61,235 nucleotides of DNA, taken from contig JAHAZB010000017.1 of NCBI GenBank assembly GCA_018384175.1, positions 1 through 61,235 of the forward strand, given 5' to 3'. A program made the position numbers and the translations under genes. The notes beneath the pieces are model-generated. The model had not been told where the DNA came from, did not search any database, and saw nothing but the letters and a program-made list of their open reading frames with translations. This document shows positions 42,528 to 49,374 of the stretch, piece after piece. This DNA comes from Eubacteriales bacterium. Lineage in GTDB: Bacteria; Bacillota; Clostridia; UBA1381. Each line of letters starts with the position of its first letter. Positions within the stretch are counted from its first letter, which is position 1.

Positions 42528-43656
42528 CGAAATCAACTTTTGTAAGATTAGTTTCATAAACTTCAATGCATGTACCCTCCTTTGTTACATATCCGGCTCG
42601 TTTTATTTTGTTTTCTTTTATTTCAGGGAATACCTTATGTATTTCGCTGTTTGGTATCGGTGTTATAATCGTTTTAGGCAGACCGTTCTTCTTTATTATC
42701 TTTATGATTGTACTCTTTTGAAAAGGGAGGCAACACACTCTTGATACAAGTGTCTTATCATATCTCTCAATCTGTCTTATTGCTCTTACTATCCGTTTCT
42801 CATTACAATCCACGGCTATGATGTATGGTACACCATCACGGATACCGTCACATTCCGAAAGGTTTATCGTATCCGTACAGCCTATGGCTTTTGCAAGCCT
42901 TTCTCTGTACCCTGCAATTTTCAGCACGCTCATCTGCATCACTCCGTCCCGACCGAACGGTACAAGCAAGTATTCGCACGCAAGTTCCTCCAATGCCTTA
43001 TTAAAAGGTTTCATCCCTTTTCCAAATTTTCTGTGTTCTCCTGCCGAGTTGATATATGCCCACAATTCCTCCAAAGACTCACCTATAAGTATAAGTCTTA
43101 TATCTTTAACATTTTTCATGCTGTCGGTCTGCGACCTATATATTTCGCTTTCAAACTTAGGGTATATCCACGACTCTTCATTTTCCACATAATAGGGTAC
43201 ATATACTGTTTCTGCAATTTTCAGGATTCCGTAAAACTTAGCACACGATAATACCTTCAACATATTATCTGCACGCAACATCAGACTGCTAAAGTATCCG
43301 CATTCTTCTGTTGCAAGTTTCTTCGCTGTTTCATAATACACATCTATTCCTGCAAGAGTTAACAGCACATTCCACTGTGCGTTTTTAAGCTTCCTCTGAT
43401 ACGACGCTTTCTTTAAATCTGTCCTCGCATCCTTAGCAAATGTCATACCCATTTCTGCAAGACAATCTCTTCCCTTTTTCGTCAGCTTATAGCTCATCTT
43501 ATCGCTCATCAACTTGATAAGTCTGTGTACCTTTAAATTGGATATGACACTCCTTTTGAACATCGGAGTGTCATACTTTCTGCAAATGCCTGACGGCATA
43601 TATCTGCAAAGACCTGTGAGTCTCAAAAACTCAAAATCGACTGTATCAAAAATCAT
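42511..43656 (-). CDS. winged-helix protein, possibly replication-relaxation type, 381 aa
   Basis: The start at 43656 is chosen because GGTGTGGG lies upstream; the track's upstream start would read through a direct-repeat segment. The first ~75 residues look like a winged helix ('FKRSVISNLKVHRLIKLM', 'YKLTKKGRDCLAEMG'). The rest is mixed alpha/beta without known catalytic motifs. Proteins of this layout next to VirD4 have been called replication-relaxation proteins, some related to relaxases; this is uncertain. No classic relaxase is seen in the window, so this gene is a candidate for part of DNA processing. Confidence 0.65.
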   Translation of the reverse strand: MIFDTVDFEFLRLTGLCRYMPSGICRKYDTPMFKRSVISNLKVHRLIKLMSDKMSYKLTKKGRDCLAEMGMTFAKDARTDLKKASYQRKLKNAQWNVLLTLAGIDVYYETAKKLATEECGYFSSLMLRADNMLKVLSCAKFYGILKIAETVYVPYYVENEESWIYPKFESEIYRSQTDSMKNVKDIRLILIGESLEELWAYINSAGEHRKFGKGMKPFNKALEELACEYLLVPFGRDGVMQMSVLKIAGYRERLAKAIGCTDTINLSECDGIRDGVPYIIAVDCNEKRIVRAIRQIERYDKTLVSRVCCLPFQKSTIIKIIKKNGLPKTIITPIPNSEIHKVFPEIKENKIKRAGYVTKEGTCIEVYETNLTKVDFDEFEE

Positions 43657-43669
43657 TTTTCCCACACCC
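43648..43669 (-). repeat. 22-bp direct repeat, copy 1 (carries the ribosome site and ATG)
   Basis: Identical to 43801-43822. On the minus strand it includes GGGTGTGGGAAAAATG, that is the ribosome site and start codon of the winged-helix gene. The second copy follows directly after the stop codon of the upstream gene. Confidence 0.9.
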
Positions 43670-43681
43670 TCCATACTAGTG

Positions 43682-43714
43682 AGATTTTTGTTCTGAAATT
43701 CGTTTTTTTCGAAT
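43682..43714 (-). other. 13-bp perfect stem hairpin in the segment between the direct repeats
   Basis: On the minus strand GTTCTGGGATTCG pairs with CGAATTTCAGAAC over a loop of seven A residues, with two G-U pairs. There is no T tract after it, so it is not a normal terminator. It could be an RNA stability or translation control element before the winged-helix gene. Confidence 0.6.
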
Positions 43715-43800
43715 CCCAGAACCCTCGTATTTACTACGTTTTTCAGCACTTTAAGGGTGGAGCTGTTTTACAATATCTACAAACATAAATATCGACGAAA

Positions 43801-43822
43801 AAAAATCATTTTTCCCACACCC
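43801..43822 (-). repeat. 22-bp direct repeat, copy 2 (decoy ribosome site and ATG)
   Basis: Same 22 bases as 43648-43669; it places a second GGTGTGGGAAAAATG directly after the upstream stop codon. The frame opened by this ATG is short. The 131 bases between the repeats contain no gene. Confidence 0.9.
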
Positions 43823-44458
43823 CTAAAGTGCATCATTTGCTAAAATTTCCATAAAATTTGCAGCGTCTTCGGGCGGTAAAATATAGATTTCCGAGTGTGG
43901 ATTTTCCGCTAGTTTTGCAAATAAACCTACACTCAAAATGAACTGATTATCGTCCGGTATTACCCTACCTTTTATTGCGTTCGGTATCATTTTCCAACCT
44001 TTATTATCATTATCAAGTGAATGATGATTTTCAAAATTACAATACTCAACTATGGCTAAAAACGCTGTTTCAAAATATGGTAATTCACCACTGAATTCTT
44101 TTACTAATCGTGATATTGTATCGCCGAGATAGTTACTTATTTTATATTTCCCGCTCGGCAATAATGTATTTAATGAAATGTGTATCCAACCTTCAAATGT
44201 AACTTCAATAGAGCCATACACATCACTTACCTTTCCTGTTTCATATAACATTTGCTGGTAATCTTTTGGTGATTTATACGCTTCAAGATATGTCCTTGAA
44301 TTTAAGCATAGGTTTTCAAGCTCATACATATAGTCGTCTATACCTTTTTCTATTACTCCCTTCGACTCGCTGTTTGAAATAAGAAGTCTGGATAAACATT
44401 GCATTATCTTTATAGTGTCATTTTGAAGTGATTTCAGTATTTCTCTATACTGTTCCAT
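43823..44458 (-). CDS. hypothetical transfer-operon protein, DUF6100-like, 211 aa
   Basis: A soluble, helical N-terminal half (about 60 residues of coiled-coil type) is followed by a conserved-looking segment 'GDTISRLVKEFSGELPYFETAF' and 'NKGWKMIPNAIKGRVIPDDNQF'. I associate this with DUF6100 proteins of conjugative elements, but could not check. It overlaps the VirB4 stop by 14 bases, so it is co-translated with it. Function unknown. Confidence 0.65.
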   Translation of the reverse strand: MEQYREILKSLQNDTIKIMQCLSRLLISNSESKGVIEKGIDDYMYELENLCLNSRTYLEAYKSPKDYQQMLYETGKVSDVYGSIEVTFEGWIHISLNTLLPSGKYKISNYLGDTISRLVKEFSGELPYFETAFLAIVEYCNFENHHSLDNDNKGWKMIPNAIKGRVIPDDNQFILSVGLFAKLAENPHSEIYILPPEDAANFMEILANDAL

Positions 44459-46343
44459 TTCTCTTTCTCCTTTCTAAATCGCTTCTCTTTGTTGTTATAA
44501 GGTCATACATCGTCGGTGATGCATGTACATCGATGCATACTTTGTTCTTATTTGCACAAAGAAGCGCTTCCCCTCTTTGATTTCTGATTATCTGCATCGT
44601 TTCCTCATCTGAAAGTGCCATATATTTCTGTACTGCAAAAGCTTCATCCTCTTCAAGCTGAAGTATGAATTTTATCCTTGAATTGTTAATCACACCTTTG
44701 CCGTATTTACCATCATCAAGGGAAAAGAAATCACCAATATCCTGTGTTGCTGCAAACGCTGCTCCGCCATAACCTCGTATTACTTTGAATATCTCAAGCA
44801 CATAGTCTGCCGCCAGTCTACTTGAGCCGGCGCCTATCAAAGTCCATAACTCATCAAGAAATATTATCTTTTTCTGTATTCTGCTTTCCTTCGCTTTGTC
44901 CCACACATAATCAAGTGCCATAAACATACCAAGAGGTTTTAAGTGGTCTGTCATTTCCGAAATATCAAGCACGATATATTTATTGGATAAGTCCACATTC
45001 GTTTCCCCACCAAAAGCTGAGAGAGAACCTGTTGCAAATTTTTCTATCATTAATGACAGCGAAGATGTTTCTTCTCTCGATTTAAGTTCTTCATATAAGT
45101 CTTTAAGAGTTGGCATCTTCTTGAAACTTCCGTTCTCTTTATACAGGGATTTGTTTTCAAAGGTTATACCGAATTTCTTATATGTCCGAATAACTGCGCT
45201 GTCAATAAGATTAAGCTCATTCTGAGTAATATCGCTCTTTATGAGTGAGAAGAAAATCATAAGCTTTTGCAGTTTTTCTGCAAGAATAGAATCATCCCTT
45301 GTGTCCTTGTCAAGCTCATAGTCTGTAGAAAGGCTTGTTTTTCTTATCTCCATTATATTGATACAATCCCTTGACGACGGTGCTATTCTTATGTATTTAC
45401 CGCCAACACTTTCGCACGCATCTAAAAACTCGTGTCCCTTAATGGGCGCTATTATAAATACCTGCGTCCCCTGCATTCTCATTCTTAATGCCATACACTG
45501 CATCAAGAATGATTTTCCTGCGCCTGACATACCTAATATACAACCGTTTGCGTTAGGGTATTTATCACTGTCAAAGATATCAAGTATTGCAACAGAGCTG
45601 TTATACTTATTAAGACCGATAAATATTCCGTTTGGGTCATATATCTCGTATGAAGAAAATGGAAACGACGCAGCAAGCGAATCAGTCAGTATATTCCGTT
45701 TTGCTTTTCGTTCAATATCTGCATCAACAGATAATGTGGGCAAAAGCGACAGAAAACATTGCTCATGCTTATAGTCTGCTCGTTTTACTATCATACTCAT
45801 TGAAGTACATAATGTAATTACATCTGCTATCCGTTCTTCAAGCTCCTCTACATCTCTTGCTGTTATTTCTATCACGGTAGTCATATAATAGAAGTCCTGA
45901 TTTGCTCTGTTGATTCCGTCTTTTAAGTAAAAACCTGCTGATATTGCATCGTCAAGTTCTTCATAGTCTTGTCTTGTATCACCGACATCACGCATACGAC
46001 TTCTGTTAATCATTGTTTTTTGCGATATTCTTGACAGTATCTTATCTTTAGGCATCCTTTTGAATGTAAAAGATATTCCTATGTTATCTCCTGCTTCGAC
46101 TAACGGAGCAAGCCATGCTGTTTCATTTCTTGTTTTGTAACCGTAGCCTGCAACATATAAATACGAGTGATAGATACCATCTACTACAATATAGTCTCTG
46201 CTTGCTGTATCAACAGAAGACGGCGCAAGCACATCAAGAATCGTTGTTTGCCCGGTCCACAAAGGCTCCTGTACTTCCTCCTTGTCAATTCCAAACAGTT
46301 TTTTAATACCACCTTTTGATTTTGCTTTTTCTCTCAATCTCAA
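44445..46343 (-). CDS. VirB4/TraE-type conjugation ATPase
   Basis: Walker A is 'CILGMSGAGKSFLMQ' near residue 275, Walker B is 'KKIIFLDELWTLIG', and the motif 'VIRGYGGAAFAATQDIGDFF' follows. The first ~230 residues form the VirB4 N-terminal domain. VirB4 is the energy-coupling ATPase that builds and powers the transfer channel at the membrane. At 632 residues it is a bit short for the family. A second VirB4-N-like protein is encoded directly upstream. Confidence 0.95.
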   Translation of the reverse strand: MRLREKAKSKGGIKKLFGIDKEEVQEPLWTGQTTILDVLAPSSVDTASRDYIVVDGIYHSYLYVAGYGYKTRNETAWLAPLVEAGDNIGISFTFKRMPKDKILSRISQKTMINRSRMRDVGDTRQDYEELDDAISAGFYLKDGINRANQDFYYMTTVIEITARDVEELEERIADVITLCTSMSMIVKRADYKHEQCFLSLLPTLSVDADIERKAKRNILTDSLAASFPFSSYEIYDPNGIFIGLNKYNSSVAILDIFDSDKYPNANGCILGMSGAGKSFLMQCMALRMRMQGTQVFIIAPIKGHEFLDACESVGGKYIRIAPSSRDCINIMEIRKTSLSTDYELDKDTRDDSILAEKLQKLMIFFSLIKSDITQNELNLIDSAVIRTYKKFGITFENKSLYKENGSFKKMPTLKDLYEELKSREETSSLSLMIEKFATGSLSAFGGETNVDLSNKYIVLDISEMTDHLKPLGMFMALDYVWDKAKESRIQKKIIFLDELWTLIGAGSSRLAADYVLEIFKVIRGYGGAAFAATQDIGDFFSLDDGKYGKGVINNSRIKFILQLEEDEAFAVQKYMALSDEETMQIIRNQRGEALLCANKNKVCIDVHASPTMYDLITTKRSDLERRKRNGTV

Positions 46344-46991
46344 TCACTCCAATTCATCATTTGTCATTACTTCATCAAACATTGTACCGTCAAAGTTTCC
46401 CGGTTTAATGTATTGTGATGACTGCTTATTTATTATGCCGTATAAAAGGTCTATCAAAAAGCCATCATCATTTATGTTCAGAACTTCAAGTCCGCATTGG
46501 GACAGATATCGTTCTGCTTTGTATGCTTCATCTGAAAGATACTTATGTGCATCATTTATGTTTACCTGACCGTCGAAGTTCTTGTATCCATACTCAAACA
46601 CGATAAAGAAACGTTTCTTAACCGCAGTATTATCAGATAGACTCTTAACATAAGATAGCTCACTGTCAATCATTATTCTGCAGTTTTCATTTTCCTCCTT
46701 ACCAATACGCTCTGTAAGTCTTTCAAGATAGTCATCGATATCTGCACGCTGAGTAAGTATTCGTATCTGCATATTATCAGGTGCTATCTTCAAGTATGCC
46801 GCAAAGAAATATATAATATTTTCCTGTTCAACCTCACTCTTCAGATAAAAGTTCACCGGCATTACCTCTACTATCTTGATACAGCGTTTGTCCTTCAAAT
46901 AAATAATACCATTCTTTATATTCTCAATCGGGAGCCAACGCTGAGTACTGTTTTCGTATGTATTCTCCTGTACCTTCTTTTTATCGAACAT
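46344..46991 (-). CDS. VirB4 N-terminal-domain-like (TraC-like) protein, 215 aa
   Basis: Start at 46991, with GAGGTG upstream. The sequence 'IKNGIIYLKDKRCIKIVEVMP' followed by 'YFFAAYLKIAPDNMQIRILT' has the pattern of the VirB4 N-terminal domain in Gram-positive elements, without any ATPase domain. It might assemble with the full VirB4 as a scaffold. It sits between PrgI and VirB4, its usual location in such transfer operons. Confidence 0.8.
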   Translation of the reverse strand: MFDKKKVQENTYENSTQRWLPIENIKNGIIYLKDKRCIKIVEVMPVNFYLKSEVEQENIIYFFAAYLKIAPDNMQIRILTQRADIDDYLERLTERIGKEENENCRIMIDSELSYVKSLSDNTAVKKRFFIVFEYGYKNFDGQVNINDAHKYLSDEAYKAERYLSQCGLEVLNINDDGFLIDLLYGIINKQSSQYIKPGNFDGTMFDEVMTNDELE

Positions 46992-47283
46992 TTGCATCAC
47001 CTCGGTATTCCATAATTCTTCTATTCCTTAACCAATGAAAGCAATTTCTTACAAAAACAGAAATTGGGTCATCGTTTATTCCTATAAGAGCAAAACCGCC
47101 GGCGGGAATTGCGAATACAGCAGATAATATTATTTTCATAGTCAAAGAAACGGGAACTATCTTAAAAACAACAAACACAAAAGGCAGAGAAAATATCCCT
47201 GCCTCAACAACATTTCTCATTCCAAATATTCCCATTACTTTACCGCTATCTTCAAAGTTAGCCGGTATATAAAATTCTTGCAT
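46981..47283 (-). CDS. PrgI-family membrane protein of the transfer apparatus
   Basis: The start 'MQEFYIPANFEDSGKVMGIF' is typical of PrgI, followed by two membrane helices and the basic 'NCFHWLRNRRIMEY' end. GGAGTG lies upstream of the ATG at 47283. PrgI is a VirB3-like inner-membrane component. It overlaps the next gene by 11 bases. Confidence 0.88.
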   Translation of the reverse strand: MQEFYIPANFEDSGKVMGIFGMRNVVEAGIFSLPFVFVVFKIVPVSLTMKIILSAVFAIPAGGFALIGINDDPISVFVRNCFHWLRNRRIMEYRGDANVR

Positions 47284-47295
47284 AAAAAACACTCC

Positions 47296-47397
47296 TTATT
47301 CCCTTTTATTTATATCATCCCTGCCAGCTATCAACAGGCTCATTACAATTATCCCAAACATACCACCCAAAATAAAACCAATAATTCCTGCTAACAT
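47296..47397 (-). CDS. DUF3789-like mini membrane protein, 33 aa (below ORF-track cutoff)
   Basis: ATG at 47397 with GAGGAG nine bases upstream opens a 33-codon frame. The sequence is a single glycine-rich membrane helix ('GIIGFILGGMFGIIVMSLL') followed by 'AGRDD', the layout of DUF3789 mini-proteins found in Gram-positive transfer operons. It lies 12 bases before PrgI. Confidence 0.75.
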   Translation of the reverse strand: MLAGIIGFILGGMFGIIVMSLLIAGRDDINKRE

Positions 47398-47420
47398 AAC
47401 ACTTCTCCTCTGCACGAAAA

Positions 47421-47448
47421 AAGACCTGCACGTATTTTGGCAAGTCTT
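47421..47448 (-). terminator. terminator of the toxin-antitoxin unit
   Basis: Hairpin AAGAC-TGC/GCA-GTCTT followed by TTTT on the minus strand, 18 bases after the antitoxin stop. It makes the toxin-antitoxin pair a separate transcript inside the transfer operon. Confidence 0.7.
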
Positions 47449-47466
47449 TCATTTCAATATTAAGCT

Positions 47467-47751
47467 TTATTTAATGTCACCTATATATAATGTTTTTCCA
47501 AGCGGGGCAAGAACTTTTAATATAGTGTTTAGATTAGGTGTTGATGTCCCGTTCTCCATTCTCGCTATAATCGGTTGTTTTACACCACTTAGTTCTTCGA
47601 GTTGTCGTTGGGTAATACCTTTTTCCTGTCTTGCTTTGGTTATTTCACCAATCAATGCTACTCTCAAATTACTTTCTGCAATTTCTTCAGGAGTAAACAA
47701 CTCACTTCTTGCTTCGTCCCAGCTATGACCTACAGAAGAGTTTCTATTCAT
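47467..47751 (-). CDS. HigA-like XRE-family antitoxin
   Basis: A helix-turn-helix of XRE type ('GITQRQLEELSGVKQPIIARMENG') occupies residues 45-80. The start at 47751 overlaps the toxin stop by eight bases and has AAAGGTG upstream. The antitoxin binds and neutralises the toxin and represses their shared promoter, where a perfect 11-bp inverted repeat lies over the -35 box. Toxin-first order is typical of higBA. Confidence 0.9.
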   Translation of the reverse strand: MNRNSSVGHSWDEARSELFTPEEIAESNLRVALIGEITKARQEKGITQRQLEELSGVKQPIIARMENGTSTPNLNTILKVLAPLGKTLYIGDIK

Positions 47752-48106
47752 CCAAATCACACCTTTCAATGAAATCTTCTAATTCTCTTTTTGCCTGTTC
47801 AATTTCCTTTATAGGAGTCTTTTGTGTTTTCTTTATGAAATGATGTAGCAGCACATACTTACCTCCTACAACTCCGGCAAACAAAATACGGTTACGAATC
47901 GGTCTCAGTTCCCATATTTCACCGTCAAGATGCTTTAAATAGTTCTCAGGGAGTTGTGTTCCGTAAACACTAAGAGCTTGTATGTAGTCCTGCATCCTAT
48001 TCAGATTTATACGGCTGTCCTTGCTACCATTTTTCTTAAGGGATTGCATATAATCGTAAACAGGTTCATTTCCGTTTTTATCACGATAAAATATTATCTT
48101 ATGCAA
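47744..48106 (-). CDS. RelE/HigB-like toxin (Gp49-related)
   Basis: A 120-residue basic protein beginning 'HKIIFYRDKNGNEPVYDYM' with 'GEIWELRPIRNRILFAG' in the centre and 'HHFIKKTQKTP' near the end, the pattern of Gp49/HigB toxins of the RelE superfamily, which cut mRNA on the ribosome. The start is a TTG preceded by GGAGGG. The unit stabilises the element in its host. Confidence 0.9.
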   Translation of the reverse strand: MHKIIFYRDKNGNEPVYDYMQSLKKNGSKDSRINLNRMQDYIQALSVYGTQLPENYLKHLDGEIWELRPIRNRILFAGVVGGKYVLLHHFIKKTQKTPIKEIEQAKRELEDFIERCDLDE

Positions 48107-48129
48107 TATGTTTCCCTCCTCTCACTAAT

Positions 48130-48175
48130 ATTATACTTTTAAGTTATCAAAATGTCAACACTTATTTGATAACTT
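48130..48175 (-). promoter_or_regulatory. promoter and operator of the toxin-antitoxin unit
   Basis: Consensus TTGACA and TATAAT with a 17-base spacer on the minus strand (48130-48158). A perfect 11-bp inverted repeat, AAGTTATCAAA and TTTGATAACTT (48141-48151 and 48165-48175), covers the spacer and the -35 side. It is a likely antitoxin binding site for autorepression. Confidence 0.82.
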
Positions 48176-48183
48176 TTTAGTCA

Positions 48184-49374
48184 TCACAAACTCAATGACC
48201 AGAAAGGTCCGCCTGCCGCAGCTGTTCCTCTTGCCTCATTTAATATAATTGACATATCCCATTTCATATTACTTCTCTTTCTACTTGCAGGATCAGCAAC
48301 TAAGACTTTTCCGTCTGGTGTTATACCTCTCAATACTATGAAATGTCCTCCGTATGTAAAATGTCCTTTTGCCATTATAGCAATCACAAGCTTTCCTGAT
48401 GATAAATGTTCGGTAATCTCCTTTCTTGATGAACGACCAAGCTTTTCTACTTTTAGTCCGTAATACTTTGCACCTTCAGGAATTAGAGAGTGGTAGCTTC
48501 CACTTCCTTCACACCTATGACCATTTTTTACAGACCAGTTAGCAACCTCGACAGGAGTAACATTTTTACCCTTTAGTGTCGAAACTACAATTGCAAGCGA
48601 TGTAGGTCCACACCCTGCAGCACCGATTGTACCGCTTTTTCCGTATTTAATGTCTTTCCAGCGACTATCTATCTGGCTGTAGTATGTAACCACCGTTTCA
48701 CCTGAAGCGCCCATAGGTGTTCCGTCATCATCTTTAGGCTCTATTACCTCTCCCGTTTCCTCAGAAACAGGCAATTCATTATCCGCCATATTACTGCCGG
48801 GCGGGATATACTGGTCGCTTATCGTCGAATACATCAGTTCTGCCCAGTTTTTATCCTCTTCACTAAAACCCAACTCATCCATAATTTGTTCAGGAGTCTT
48901 TGATACGACCTCTCCTGTTTCTTTGTCTATTGTATAACTTCTCCTAAAAGATTCCTCCACATCCTCTCTTGTTATATCTTCTACCTTTTGTTTGTGTAAA
49001 ACCGATTCTATACTGATAAGCCAGCAGATATTTACATTAAGCTCAGGCGGCTGCTTTTCGTACACTTCCTCATAGTATTCCATTACCATAGTACCATGAA
49101 GATTTCTTGCAACTAACTGTGTGTCTTCAACAGTCGCCCAGCTAAACATTAGCTGCGGTAAAGAGGCTATTATAATAATCGGCAAAAGGATAATGAGTGT
49201 TATTACAGTAATCAATATAAGCAACACTTTGGGCGAAAGGATTTCTGCTGCTCCTTGGGCTACAGCGACAAAGTTGCCTGATGCAATACCACCTGCAACC
49301 TTGCTCGCCCCCTTTAGCATCTGTGCGCCTCGTGCTGCTTTTTGTGCTGTACTTTTATTACTTTGGTTTTCCAT
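48184..49374 (-). CDS. membrane-anchored C39-like peptidase of the transfer system, 396 aa
   Basis: A membrane helix ('VLLILITVITLIILLPIIII') lies at about 50-75. The C-terminal ~165 residues are a C39_2-type peptidase: cysteine in 'GAAGCGPTSLA', histidine in 'GGHFIVLRG' and aspartate in 'VLVADPAS'. In Gram-positive type IV systems a wall hydrolase occupies this position (VirB1-like); here a papain-like cysteine peptidase takes the place of the usual NlpC/P60 or lysozyme type. Its start overlaps the VirB6-like gene by 17 bases. Confidence 0.82.
   Translation of the reverse strand: MENQSNKSTAQKAARGAQMLKGASKVAGGIASGNFVAVAQGAAEILSPKVLLILITVITLIILLPIIIIASLPQLMFSWATVEDTQLVARNLHGTMVMEYYEEVYEKQPPELNVNICWLISIESVLHKQKVEDITREDVEESFRRSYTIDKETGEVVSKTPEQIMDELGFSEEDKNWAELMYSTISDQYIPPGSNMADNELPVSEETGEVIEPKDDDGTPMGASGETVVTYYSQIDSRWKDIKYGKSGTIGAAGCGPTSLAIVVSTLKGKNVTPVEVANWSVKNGHRCEGSGSYHSLIPEGAKYYGLKVEKLGRSSRKEITEHLSSGKLVIAIMAKGHFTYGGHFIVLRGITPDGKVLVADPASRKRSNMKWDMSIILNEARGTAAAGGPFWSLSL

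Noticed and set aside
43656-43749. Track start at 43749 for the winged-helix gene
   Set aside because: This extension reads through the hairpin segment between the direct repeats and has no ribosome site; the ATG within the repeat at 43656 is better placed.
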